The position numbers were made by a program, and so were the translations under genes. DNA of 64,000 nt, taken from contig OY970164.1 of assembly GCA_963706555.1 (NCBI GenBank), positions 2,666,001 through 2,730,000 of the forward strand, read 5' to 3'. Source of the DNA: Bog-473 sp963706555 (GTDB taxonomy: Bacteria; Actinomycetota; Acidimicrobiia; Acidimicrobiales; RAAP-2). The notes below the pieces were generated by a model. That model saw only the letters and a list, made by a program, of their open reading frames with translations, made no database searches and was not told the origin of the DNA. Shown here one piece after another: positions 16,420-25,037 of the stretch (the stretch's first letter is position 1; each line of letters begins with the position of its first letter).

Positions 16420-17575
16420 CATGTCCGGTTGCCGCCTGATCTCCGCTGACAGCCACATCATTGAGCCACCCGACCTGTTCGCGACCCGGTTACCGGCGAA
16501 GCTGCGCGACCGGGCACCCCGACTCGATACGGCGAGCGGAGTCTGCCGTTGGTCCGTCGAAGGGGAGTCAGCCCTCTTGCCCGAGTCCGTGGTGAGCGGG
16601 TCCGGTTGGCGCCGGCCGCCGCATGGGCCGCGAAGCTTCGAGGATGTCCTCCCTGCGCTGTGGGATCCGGCGCAGCGGTTGGTCGCCCAGGACGCCGACG
16701 GGGTGGCGGCCGAGGTCCTCTATCCCTTTCCCGGCCTCTGGGACGCCATCCGGGCTACGGCCGACCGCGAGCTGATCCTCGGTTGCGTGCGGGCCTACAA
16801 CGACTGGATCGCCGAATTCAGTGCGCACCGCCCGGATCGGCTCATCGGGCTGGGTCGTATTCCGATGACCGGCTACGACGACGCCCGCGAGGAACTGCTG
16901 CGGTGCGTCGGAGAACTCGGCCTACCGGGGGTCATCATCGACGCCTGGCCCGCCCTTGGTCCGGCGCCCGGCCGGGGGGACGACGGGTTCTGGGAGGTTG
17001 TCGACGAGACAGCTGTGCCCGTGAGCATCCACTACACGCTGGGTGGTTCGTCCAGCAGCACTCCGGCGGCCGGCATCGGTCCCGGCCTGCGCCCTCCGAT
17101 GGCGGATGCTGCGCTGCCGCTCGTGGCGGCCGGGATCTTCGACCGTTTCCCCAATGTGCGATTCGTGCTGGCCCATGGCGACGCTGGATGGGCGATGCAC
17201 TGGCTGGAGTTCACCGATATCAATTTCGTGAGGAATCGGCATCTGTCGCAGTACGAACTGCAGAACCAGGAACTGCTCCCGAGCGAGTACCTCCGTCGCC
17301 ATTTCTGGTTCACCGTCCACCAGGACCGGTCCGCGGTGAAGAACCGCCACAAGTTGGGACGTACCCATCTCCTGTGGTCGAGCCACTTTCCTCTGGACGG
17401 TGCCGACTGGCCCGATGACCGACGGCAGGCCATAGCGTTGTCCGAAGCGCTTCCGATCGAGGAGAGGGCCGACATTCTGGGGAAGAATGTGGCCCGCCTC
17501 TACCGCCTCCCCGGCTTTGAGGATGGTTTCGCCGGTGTCGAGGAGGAACCCATGGCGCGGCTGGTGCATTTCTGA
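16412..17575 (+). CDS. Amidohydrolase family protein (Amidohydro_2), variant metal site
   Basis: A 387-residue Amidohydro_2 protein paralogous to the one at 37821. The N-terminal SADSHIIEPPD and middle VSIHYTLG are normal, but where the family has Ser-Asp-Phe-Pro-His this protein has SHFPLD, so the metal-binding Asp aligns with His. The same change is in its paralog, so it is not a sequencing error. The GTG at 16412 is chosen over the ATG at 16421: it has AGAGGG five bases upstream and gives the same eight residues before LISADSH as the paralog. The start overlaps the upstream gene by eight bases, suggesting coupled translation and possibly a heteromeric enzyme. Confidence 0.87.
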   Translation: MLDMSGCRLISADSHIIEPPDLFATRLPAKLRDRAPRLDTASGVCRWSVEGESALLPESVVSGSGWRRPPHGPRSFEDVLPALWDPAQRLVAQDADGVAAEVLYPFPGLWDAIRATADRELILGCVRAYNDWIAEFSAHRPDRLIGLGRIPMTGYDDAREELLRCVGELGLPGVIIDAWPALGPAPGRGDDGFWEVVDETAVPVSIHYTLGGSSSSTPAAGIGPGLRPPMADAALPLVAAGIFDRFPNVRFVLAHGDAGWAMHWLEFTDINFVRNRHLSQYELQNQELLPSEYLRRHFWFTVHQDRSAVKNRHKLGRTHLLWSSHFPLDGADWPDDRRQAIALSEALPIEERADILGKNVARLYRLPGFEDGFAGVEEEPMARLVHF

Positions 17576-17579
17576 GACA

Positions 17580-17613
17580 CGCCGGGCCGAGCATGTCGGC
17601 TCAGCGGCCGGCG
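17580..17613. terminator. Possible hairpin between convergent amidohydrolase genes
   Basis: CGCCGG (17580-17585) can pair with CCGGCG (17608-17613), with an inner GCCGA/TCGGC stem. It overlaps the end of the minus-strand gene at 17601. There is no U-tract; weak call. Confidence 0.3.
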
Positions 17614-19034
17614 GCCGCCTGTGCTGCCGTATCGATCGACGTTCCGGAGAAGAAGTCGGGGTTCATCGAGGCGTAGAAGCGGACTGGGTTGGCGAAGACG
17701 AAGTCCTCGAACTCGTCCTCTCCCAGTATCTGACGCTCCACCAACTCGTACGCCTCCTTGAGGGGCTCATCGAACTCCGGTACGTCCCAGTGACCCAGAT
17801 CTGAGGCGAAGAAGGCGCGGATCCTGGCCCCCAGGGGCAGGATCCTGGAATCGAAGGCGAGGCCGACGAGCGGGTCATCCGCCTCGCAGCCCCAGGAGAA
17901 CGGGGTGCAGAACAGATCCCGGACATCCTCGAGTGACCTGATCCCGACCGCTTCGAAATCGTCACGCGGTATCTTCATCGATCCCTGCCACTTCAGCTCT
18001 TCGGCGGTGTAGCGCGAGAGCCGGGGATCGCTTTGCGTAAGGAGCTTGTAGAGCAGGTCTGCGTCGATGTTGTCGGGATTGAGTGCCCGGATGGCGGGCC
18101 CGCCGCGCTTCTGCCACGTAGAGGACAAGCCGAGAAACGTCTCCACGCCGACGGCGGCGCCCCCTTCGAGCATGGCTACCCGCAGTTCGGGGAAACGCCG
18201 GGTGACACCACCGAGGAAGAGGGACTTGGCCAGTGCTGCCCCCGACGCAGCGAAATGCCCAATCTGGTTGTAGACGAAGTTCGTGACGGATGCCCGGTCG
18301 CTGAAGCCGATGCCGGCCGTGTGCGCGGCCAGGGGCATCTGTAACGCCACCGCCTTGGCCCACACAGGATCGTAGTTGTAGGCGCTGTCGATACCGAACG
18401 TATCGATCCAGCCGTTGACTTCCCATTCGGCGATGCGCAGGGCGGCCCAATCGTCATCGGGAGGCCACGTCTGGCCGGGCACGCCGCGGTGGACGTGGCT
18501 GGCGATGAGTCCGACCTTGCTCCCGAGGGTTTTGGCGTGTTCCAGGGCGGCGATGGCCTCTTGGGGGGAGTTCATGGGAATCAGCGCAGCGACCGCGAAG
18601 CGGTCGCCGTACGCCCGGTACTGATCGGCCATGAACTCGTTGTAGAGGCGACACAACGTCGTCCGTACTTCATCGTCCAGTACCTGCAGCATGGCGATGC
18701 CCATGGTGGGGTAAAGCACGGCGAAGTCGATCCCCGCCTCGCCCAGCCGCTCGTGGTAGCGAGCGGGCGAGCTGACCGTCGCGTAGTACTCCGTACTGGA
18801 CGGTACGTGCCAGGAGGATGGGAGGAGTCCGCCGCGTCGCCGCTCGTCTGCCGTCATTTCGTCGGATGGCCCGCGTCCGCGTGAAATGGAGTCCAACGCG
18901 GGACCGCCACCGTGATCGCGCACGAAGTCGGAGAAGACGGGGAACAGCTCGACGATATGACCATCGCCGTCGAGTACCGGATGACCCAATTGCTCGCGTA
19001 TCCGCGCTGAGCGCGAGGCTCTGTATGCGGTCAT
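17601..19034 (-). CDS. Amidohydrolase family protein (Amidohydro_2)
   Basis: A 477-residue Amidohydro_2 enzyme, more distant from the 15193/34021 and 16412/37821 pairs. It shows LDGDGHIVELF (Asp-Gly-His) at the N-terminus, His in LAAHTAG, and the Asp in FASDLGHWD. The start at 19034 is fixed by GGAGG eight bases upstream; the open frame extends further but the added residues look non-coding. It diverges from the SDR at 19159 and converges on the variant amidohydrolase at 16412. Substrate unknown; C-C or C-N hydrolysis or decarboxylation is expected from the family. Confidence 0.87.
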   Translation of the reverse strand: MTAYRASRSARIREQLGHPVLDGDGHIVELFPVFSDFVRDHGGGPALDSISRGRGPSDEMTADERRRGGLLPSSWHVPSSTEYYATVSSPARYHERLGEAGIDFAVLYPTMGIAMLQVLDDEVRTTLCRLYNEFMADQYRAYGDRFAVAALIPMNSPQEAIAALEHAKTLGSKVGLIASHVHRGVPGQTWPPDDDWAALRIAEWEVNGWIDTFGIDSAYNYDPVWAKAVALQMPLAAHTAGIGFSDRASVTNFVYNQIGHFAASGAALAKSLFLGGVTRRFPELRVAMLEGGAAVGVETFLGLSSTWQKRGGPAIRALNPDNIDADLLYKLLTQSDPRLSRYTAEELKWQGSMKIPRDDFEAVGIRSLEDVRDLFCTPFSWGCEADDPLVGLAFDSRILPLGARIRAFFASDLGHWDVPEFDEPLKEAYELVERQILGEDEFEDFVFANPVRFYASMNPDFFSGTSIDTAAQAAAGR

Positions 19035-19158
19035 GGACGGACCTCCCTTGAAGCGTCCAGGCGATCCAGATCCTATGTTGGGCGGCAAGTGCGCCTGTGG
19101 TGGCGTCCAGCGATCTGGGACGCAACTGCTGCGTCATTGGCGACCGGGGAGGTTCCGA

Positions 19159-19959
19159 ATGGCTTTTCGAATGGACGGCAAGGTAGCGATCGTGACGGGT
19201 GGCGGCACTTCCCTGCCAGGGATCGGCATCGGGTGCGCGGTCGCGACGGTATTGGCCCGGGAGGGGGCTTCGGTCCTCGTCGTGGACCGGGATGAGGACA
19301 ACGCGAAGGCCACCGTCGATCTGCTCGAGAAGGAGGGAGGGCTGGGCGCCATCTGCAGGGCTGACGTCTCGAGCGAAGCGGATTGCGAGACCATGGTTCG
19401 TACTGCCCTCGAGACATTTGGCGGGCTCGACGTACTAGTCAACAACGCGGGCATCAGCCTGCACGCGCCCATCACGGAGACGACCCTCGATCTGTACGAG
19501 CAGATCATGGCGGTCAATCTCCGGGGGACCTTCATGGCTTGCAAGCACGCGATCCCTGCGCTGATCGAGCGAGGTGGTGGTTCGTTGGTCAACATCGGTT
19601 CGGTGGTGGCCATCCGTGACGCGGGAGTCACGCATCCCGCGTACGCCGCTTCCAAGGGCGGCGTCCTGGCTCTGACCGTGGATCTGGCCGGAGAGTACGG
19701 GCGACGCAACGTCCGGGTCAACGCCGTGTTACCGGGGATGATCGCCAGCCCGATGCAAGCCTCCATCGGCACGCCCAGTCCCGAGATACAGAAGCGGATG
19801 AACATGCTGGGCCGCATGGGGGACGTGTGGGATGTCGCCCACACCGTCGGGTTTCTCTGCAGCGACGAAGCCTCCTACATCACGGCTCAGGTCTTCTCGG
19901 TGTGTGGCGGGGCTACCCAGGGGATGCCGGCCTCGTCGGGCCGCGCCGATCGCACCTGA
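19159..19959 (+). CDS. SDR-family oxidoreductase with long glycine loop
   Basis: A 266-residue SDR with an extended cofactor loop (TGGGTSLPGIGIG), NNAG, IGSVV with the catalytic Ser, and YAASK. It belongs with the long-loop SDRs at 8168 and 10764. SD GGGGAGG precedes the ATG at 19159. It is divergent from the amidohydrolase at 17601 and convergent with the small cupin gene 13 bases downstream. Confidence 0.89.
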   Translation: MAFRMDGKVAIVTGGGTSLPGIGIGCAVATVLAREGASVLVVDRDEDNAKATVDLLEKEGGLGAICRADVSSEADCETMVRTALETFGGLDVLVNNAGISLHAPITETTLDLYEQIMAVNLRGTFMACKHAIPALIERGGGSLVNIGSVVAIRDAGVTHPAYAASKGGVLALTVDLAGEYGRRNVRVNAVLPGMIASPMQASIGTPSPEIQKRMNMLGRMGDVWDVAHTVGFLCSDEASYITAQVFSVCGGATQGMPASSGRADRT

Positions 19960-19972
19960 TGACGCTGTTCGC

Positions 19973-20362
19973 TCAGGGCGTCGGGACGTGCCAGTCGGGG
20001 TGGATACCTATCGACACCATGGTCCGCGGCTCGGTGCCGATGTCGGTGGTGTAGTGACCCTTGGTGTCGACGTCATCGGCCAGGAGGCAGTCGCCGGCGC
20101 GCAGGACGAGACGATCGCCGGACGTCGTCCTGATCTCGGTCTCGCCGCGAAGGAACACCAGAAGGCGTCGTGCTGGCGCCGGGTGCAGGTCCTGGGAGGG
20201 GGTCGGCTCGAGAAGTTCGACCACGCCGGCACTGGTCGCCGGGATGTCGATGAGACCACGGAGCCGGGCGACACCTTCGGAGTGCACATCGAGGACCGGG
20301 AGCTCGATGGTCGCCAAGTGAGTTTCGCCGGCTTCGTCTCCGTACACTCGGTAGAGGGCCAT
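19973..20362 (-). CDS. Cupin-domain protein
   Basis: A 129-residue protein with a single small beta-barrel: the LHPAPARRLLVFLRGETEI strand pair and TTSGDRLVLRAGDCLLADD loop are typical of cupins, though the first metal-binding His motif is reduced. It could be a small isomerase, a dioxygenase-like enzyme or a binding protein. The start at 20362 (MALYRVYGDE) is preferred over 20392. It diverges from the dehydrogenase at 20431 across a perfect inverted repeat. Confidence 0.65.
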   Translation of the reverse strand: MALYRVYGDEAGETHLATIELPVLDVHSEGVARLRGLIDIPATSAGVVELLEPTPSQDLHPAPARRLLVFLRGETEIRTTSGDRLVLRAGDCLLADDVDTKGHYTTDIGTEPRTMVSIGIHPDWHVPTP

Positions 20363-20380
20363 GTGGCTGACTCTATGAGG

Positions 20381-20400
20381 TCTGACGGCCAACCGTCAGA
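20381..20400. promoter_or_regulatory. Operator-like inverted repeat between divergent genes
   Basis: TCTGACGG and CCGTCAGA, a perfect 8-bp inverted repeat with a 4-base centre (CCAA), lie in the 68-base space between the divergent cupin and dehydrogenase genes. A regulator dimer bound here could control both. No regulator gene is adjacent. Confidence 0.55.
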
Positions 20401-20430
20401 GGATGACACCCCAGAGCGGAGGTATCCGGA

Positions 20431-21243
20431 GTGACAAGGGTGGGGTTTATCGGTCTGGGTAATCAAGGCGCTCCGATGGCCCGCCGGATCGCGGACGCCG
20501 GACACCCGCTGACGATATGGGCCCGGCGATCGTCCTCGGTCGATCCGTTCCGCGACAGCACGGCACAGGTCGTCGCGACGCCGGCGGATCTGGGGGCCAG
20601 GAGCGACGTCGTCGGCATCTGCGTGTTCTCCGATGAGGACGTAGAAGACGTCGTGCTGCGAACCGACGGGGTTCTCGCGGGAATGTCGGCCGGCGGAGTA
20701 GTGGCCATCCATTCGACGGTGCATCCGAGGACCTGTCATCGGGTGGCCGAACGGGCGGCGGAACGGGGGGTGCGCGTGGTGGACGCTCCCGTCAGCGGGT
20801 CGGGAGTGGCTGCGCTCGAACGGCGGTTGCTCGTCATGATGGGGGGAGATGAACCCGACGTGGCCATGTGCCGACCGATCTTCGAGTCTTTCGGGAATCC
20901 GGTGATCCACGTCGGTCCTCTGGGTTCCGGCCAGATCGCCAAGGTGATCAACAACCTGCTGCTTGCCGCGCATATGTCCCTGGCCATCGATACGTTCGAG
21001 TTCGCCCGCTCGCTCGGCCTCGACCAGTCAGCCATGGCGAGCGTCCTGGCTCACGGCACGGGCGCGAGCACTGCGGCGGCATTGGTGGCGGCGGGGGCCG
21101 GGTTCGACGGCCAGGCGCTGCGGAGGGGCGCGACGCCCTATTTCGTCAAGGACATCGCGATCGTGCGGGATATTGCCGCCGAAGATTCGGTCGATCCGCC
21201 CGAATCGATGATGGGGCTCGCAGAACGGGCAGTAGTGACGTAG
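20431..21243 (+). CDS. NAD(P)-dependent 3-hydroxyisobutyrate dehydrogenase-like protein
   Basis: A 270-residue member of the beta-hydroxyacid dehydrogenase family. The N-terminal GFIGLGNQGAPMA dinucleotide loop, the DAPVSGSG substrate motif and the catalytic Lys in GQIAKVINN are present. Such enzymes oxidise 3-hydroxy acids (3-hydroxyisobutyrate, tartronate semialdehyde and others). The GTG start has GGAGG upstream. It is a distant homolog of the one at 27579. The gene ends near the convergent acyl-CoA dehydrogenase. Confidence 0.87.
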   Translation: MTRVGFIGLGNQGAPMARRIADAGHPLTIWARRSSSVDPFRDSTAQVVATPADLGARSDVVGICVFSDEDVEDVVLRTDGVLAGMSAGGVVAIHSTVHPRTCHRVAERAAERGVRVVDAPVSGSGVAALERRLLVMMGGDEPDVAMCRPIFESFGNPVIHVGPLGSGQIAKVINNLLLAAHMSLAIDTFEFARSLGLDQSAMASVLAHGTGASTAAALVAAGAGFDGQALRRGATPYFVKDIAIVRDIAAEDSVDPPESMMGLAERAVVT

Positions 21244-21296
21244 GCGCTGGACCGGCGGCCTTGACGGCGGCCTCATCGCGGTTGGATGCGGCGGTG

Positions 21297-22421
21297 TCAG
21301 AGTCCGATCGCCGGTGCCAACCGGTCGTAGTGGAAGTCCGCGCCGCCGTAGATGGCCGCGTTTGTCTCGACCCGCCGCAGGTAGAGGTGGAGGTCGTGTT
21401 CCCAGGTGTACCCGATCCCTCCGTGGAGCTGGAGGCATTCACGCAAGATCACCGGGCAACGGTCGGCGACGTACGCCTTGGCCAGACTCGCCGCGTTGCT
21501 GGCGTCCGCATCGAGTTGGACGGCCTTGAGGGCCGCCTCCGTCACGGCCTTCGCTGATTCCAACCAGAGCAGCATGTCGGCCAGGCGGTGTTTCAATGCT
21601 TGATAGGAGCCGATGGGACGCCCGAAGGCCTTGCGGTCCTTCATGTACTGAAGGGTCACTTCGTACATCCGGTCCGTGGCGCCCACGGTCTCAGCGCATT
21701 GAAGGCTCAACGCCAAGGCGAGCTGGGTTTCCAGTTCGTTCGCGTCGGGACTGAACTCCCCGGCGATCGTCGATGCGGGCACCTCGACCCCCTCGAACAC
21801 GACGCGTGCGAAGCGTCGGGTGAGGTCCATGCTCTCGAGCGGGTGCACGGTGACACCATTCGTCGATGCGGGCACGAGGAACTGGAGCAACCCGCTCCCG
21901 GTCGTCGCCGAAACCAACAGTTGATCGGCGACGTGTGCGTCCTGAATCGGGGTCTTGACGCCGGTCAGCCGGTAGCCGTCGCTGGTGCGGACCGCTTTGA
22001 CCGAACCGGACCGGGCCAGCCAGTCGTCATTCTCCTCCGACACGGCCCAGGCGGCGGTCTCCTGGCCGGCAGCGAACTTCGGCAGATGCTCCTTGGCCAG
22101 CTCCTCAGAGCCATTGCGCGCCAAGGCGTCGGCCACGATGTTCGTTGGCAGCACCGGCCCGGCGAAGAGGGAGCGACCAAGGAGCTCGGCGATAATGCCC
22201 AGGTCACGGACGCCCTCGCCCGAGATCGTTCCACCGCCGAACTCCTCGGGGACGAGCATGGAGGTCCAACCGAGCTCGGCCCCTCTGTCCCATGTGTCGC
22301 GCGCACTCCCGATCGGGTCGCCGATCAGTTGGCGTACCTCGGCCATGGTCCAATTCGCGGCGAGGAACCTGCCCGTGGTTTCGCTGAACAGCTCTTGATC
22401 GCTCGAAAGATCGAGGTCCAC
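21297..22421 (-). CDS. Acyl-CoA dehydrogenase
   Basis: A 374-residue flavoprotein of the acyl-CoA dehydrogenase family. Features visible: the AWAVSEEND region, the KDRKAFGRPIGSYQALKH helix and LHGGIGYTWEHD, which carries the usual catalytic Glu. It should introduce an alpha-beta double bond in an acyl-CoA. The GTG start at 22421 is chosen because AAGGAGG lies six bases upstream; the longer open frame has no family similarity. It diverges from the acyl-CoA ligase at 22612, an obvious partner that would supply the CoA ester. Confidence 0.88.
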   Translation of the reverse strand: MDLDLSSDQELFSETTGRFLAANWTMAEVRQLIGDPIGSARDTWDRGAELGWTSMLVPEEFGGGTISGEGVRDLGIIAELLGRSLFAGPVLPTNIVADALARNGSEELAKEHLPKFAAGQETAAWAVSEENDDWLARSGSVKAVRTSDGYRLTGVKTPIQDAHVADQLLVSATTGSGLLQFLVPASTNGVTVHPLESMDLTRRFARVVFEGVEVPASTIAGEFSPDANELETQLALALSLQCAETVGATDRMYEVTLQYMKDRKAFGRPIGSYQALKHRLADMLLWLESAKAVTEAALKAVQLDADASNAASLAKAYVADRCPVILRECLQLHGGIGYTWEHDLHLYLRRVETNAAIYGGADFHYDRLAPAIGL

Positions 22422-22611
22422 TCTGTCCCTCCTTCTGCCGGGGCCAACATCATGGACGATGGCATCGATGACTATGTGCCATCCCTGCAGATCGTGCAAC
22501 ATCAGCGATGGACGTCCTTACGCCGAAGCACCCGGTGCATCTACAGTTTCCCCCTTGCTTGAGCACAACGACGGTGGGGCCGCCAATGGCGGAAGGGGCG
22601 ACGAGCGTTGG

Positions 22612-24174
22612 ATGACGACGGGCCACCTCCTCACTGACGCCGCGGGACGGTGGGGGGAGCGCAACGCGATTGTCGATGTGGACCGGACCCTCACGTATGC
22701 GCAGTTGGCGGCTGACGCAGAAACGGTCAGCTCGGCATTGCTGCAGCGCGGCGTGGAAACGGGAGATGCGGTCGCCATCTGGGCGCCGAACAGTTGGCGC
22801 TGGGTCGTTTTCGCGCTGGGTGCGCAAATGGCCGGCGCGGCCATTGTGCCGTTGAATACCCGCTACCGGGCTCGGGAGGCTTCCCACATCGTGGGCACCA
22901 CGCGGCCAAGAGCCCTTTTCGTCCACCAGGGCTTCCTCGACAACGACTACCTGGGCATGCTCCGTTCCGAAGGCATCGACGGCGAAATGGTGCCGATCAT
23001 CGTGACCGCGGGAACCGAAGCGGAGTGCCCCTGGGATGACTTCGTGCACGAGGGGGGAGCCGGGGCCGGCGTGGCTGCGCGACTGTCGTCTCTCCGGGGC
23101 TCGACTGTCAGCGACGTGATGTTCACTTCCGGGACGACCGGGGTTCCCAAGGGTGTGATCACCACCCATTCTCAGAACCTGCGGGCTTACTACGACTGGT
23201 CCCGCTTTGCCGGATTCAAGGCCGCCGAACGGTATGCCATCGTCAATCCGTTCTTCCATGCTTTCGGCTACAAAGCGGGCTGGTTGACCTCTTTGATGCA
23301 CGGACTGACCATCTATCCGCACCGGGTGCTGAGCGCCGAACCGCTGCTCGAGCAGATCGAGCGCGAGCAGATTCAGGTCCTTCCGGGTCCACCGGCCCTC
23401 TACGCCACTCTGCTCGCCAGCCCACAGATGAGGCGTCGGGACCTGTCGTCCCTGCGACTGGCCATCACGGGCGCGGCGTCGATTCCACCCGTGCTGATTC
23501 GGCGCCTGTTCTCCGACTTCGGGTTCGAGCGGGTCTCGACCTGCTACGGAATGACCGAGTGCTCAGCCGTAGCTACCGTGTCGAGGTCTGATGACGACAG
23601 AGAAACCCTGACCTCCACGTCTGGACGGGCCGTGCCCGGCGTCGAGGTCGTCGTCATGACCGAAGAGGGCGCGGCGGCGCCACCCGGAGGACTGGGCGAG
23701 GTGTGGATCCGCGGGTACAACGTCATGCAGGGGTACCTCGAGGCGCCGGAGGAGACGGCTCGGCGGATCGACCCTGCCGGTTGGTTGCGCACGGGTGACA
23801 TCGGGCGCTTGGACGCGCAAGGCAATCTGGCCGTCGTCGACCGCAAGGGCGACATGTTCATCGTCGGTGGATTCAATGCGTACCCTGCTGAGATAGAGGC
23901 ACTCCTGGCCGAACACCCCACCGTCGGGGAAGTGGCCGTGATCGGCGTGCCCGATGAGCGTCTCGGCGAGGTGGGTGCGGCGTTCGTCGTGCCGGCCGCC
24001 AACCACAGCGCCGAACCGGAGGAGCTCGTTGCCTGGACGCGGGAGCGCCTGGCCAATTTCAAGGTGCCCCGGGTGATCTGGGTCGTGGAGGCCCTCCCTC
24101 GGAACGCAACCGGCAAGGTCCTCAAGGGCGAACTCCGGAGCATGGCCGAAAGCCTCACCCGCGGCATGTCGTGA
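22612..24174 (+). CDS. Acyl-CoA synthetase / AMP-binding ligase
   Basis: A 520-residue adenylate-forming ligase. The phosphate loop FTSGTTGVPKG, the YGMTECS motif, the LRTGDIGRLD hinge and the C-terminal catalytic Lys in NATGKVLKGEL are all present, so it is expected to be active. It would activate a carboxylic acid as its CoA thioester using ATP. The start at 22612 (MTTGHLLTDAAGRWGER) matches family N-termini; GGAAGGGG lies about a dozen bases upstream. It is divergent from an acyl-CoA dehydrogenase and ends two bases from the convergent SDR. Confidence 0.92.
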   Translation: MTTGHLLTDAAGRWGERNAIVDVDRTLTYAQLAADAETVSSALLQRGVETGDAVAIWAPNSWRWVVFALGAQMAGAAIVPLNTRYRAREASHIVGTTRPRALFVHQGFLDNDYLGMLRSEGIDGEMVPIIVTAGTEAECPWDDFVHEGGAGAGVAARLSSLRGSTVSDVMFTSGTTGVPKGVITTHSQNLRAYYDWSRFAGFKAAERYAIVNPFFHAFGYKAGWLTSLMHGLTIYPHRVLSAEPLLEQIEREQIQVLPGPPALYATLLASPQMRRRDLSSLRLAITGAASIPPVLIRRLFSDFGFERVSTCYGMTECSAVATVSRSDDDRETLTSTSGRAVPGVEVVVMTEEGAAAPPGGLGEVWIRGYNVMQGYLEAPEETARRIDPAGWLRTGDIGRLDAQGNLAVVDRKGDMFIVGGFNAYPAEIEALLAEHPTVGEVAVIGVPDERLGEVGAAFVVPAANHSAEPEELVAWTRERLANFKVPRVIWVVEALPRNATGKVLKGELRSMAESLTRGMS

Positions 24175-24176
24175 AG

Positions 24177-24959
24177 TCAGTGGGCCGTCCATCCGCCGTC
24201 GACGACCAGTCGTTGACCGGTGATGTAACGGCCGGCGTCGCTGGCGAGAAGAAGGAGGGCGCCATCGAAATCTGCGGGCTGGCCGTGGCGGGGGAGCAGG
24301 GTGTTGCGGAGGATCCATTCTTGGATTTTCTCGATGTGGATGATCGGCGCGGTCGTCTCCGTCTCTATGAACCCCGGCACAAGGCTATTGACCCGGATGC
24401 CGTAGCGGCTCCACTGAGCGGCCCACTCCCTGGTGATGGCTTCCAGCCCACCTTTCGAGGCGGCGTACACCGCCTGGGGTAGCCGGCCGATCCCGCCCGT
24501 GGCCACGATCGACCCCACGTTGATGATCGAACCGCTTCCCGCGGCACGCATGCCCGGATAGAAGGCCTGGGCCAGCAGGATGGGCGCCTCGAGGTTGACG
24601 GCCAGAGTCTGGCGGATGTTCTCGTAGGACTCGTCCTCTGCCTTCACTCCGCCGGCCAGGAAGGCGGCGTTGTTCACGAGGATGTCAATTCGCCCACCGA
24701 GTGCCTCGAGACTGGCCCGTGCCGCGTCGGCGACCTGATCACGCTGTTCCAGATCGACGTTCATCGGGATCAACTCCCCGGGCGGGGACGACGGGAGGTC
24801 GACGTGGGTCGTGCGGCGCGCCATGGCCACCACTCGGGCTCCGGCCAGGACGAGGGTGCGGGCGAGGCGGCCTCCGATACCGGCACTGGTCCCGGTGACC
24901 ACCGCCGTCTTTCCTTTGAGGCTGAACAGTTCTGCGATTTCGTTCATTTGATTCGGCAT
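24177..24959 (-). CDS. SDR-family oxidoreductase
   Basis: A 260-residue classical SDR with TGTSAGIGG, NNAA, VGSIV and catalytic YAASK, ending VVDGGWTAH. A second ATG at 24947 is possible; neither has a strong SD. It converges on the acyl-CoA ligase and diverges from the acyl-CoA dehydrogenase at 25038, with a 16-base inverted repeat in the shared promoter region. A role in oxidising a hydroxyacyl-CoA made nearby is plausible but unproven. Confidence 0.88.
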   Translation of the reverse strand: MPNQMNEIAELFSLKGKTAVVTGTSAGIGGRLARTLVLAGARVVAMARRTTHVDLPSSPPGELIPMNVDLEQRDQVADAARASLEALGGRIDILVNNAAFLAGGVKAEDESYENIRQTLAVNLEAPILLAQAFYPGMRAAGSGSIINVGSIVATGGIGRLPQAVYAASKGGLEAITREWAAQWSRYGIRVNSLVPGFIETETTAPIIHIEKIQEWILRNTLLPRHGQPADFDGALLLLASDAGRYITGQRLVVDGGWTAH

Positions 24960-24974
24960 TTCTTGTCGGGGAAG

Positions 24975-24990
24975 CGCACTATAGAGTGCG
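24975..24990. promoter_or_regulatory. Operator-like inverted repeat CGCACT-ATAG-AGTGCG
   Basis: A perfect 6-bp inverted repeat with a 4-base centre, in the 78-base space between the divergent SDR (start 24959) and acyl-CoA dehydrogenase (start 25038). It contains CTATAG at its centre and is placed to control both genes. Confidence 0.5.
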
Positions 24991-25037
24991 GGTGTCGGCC
25001 CCTGTAGCTTCCACTCGGCGCGGTGATGAGGTGAGAG

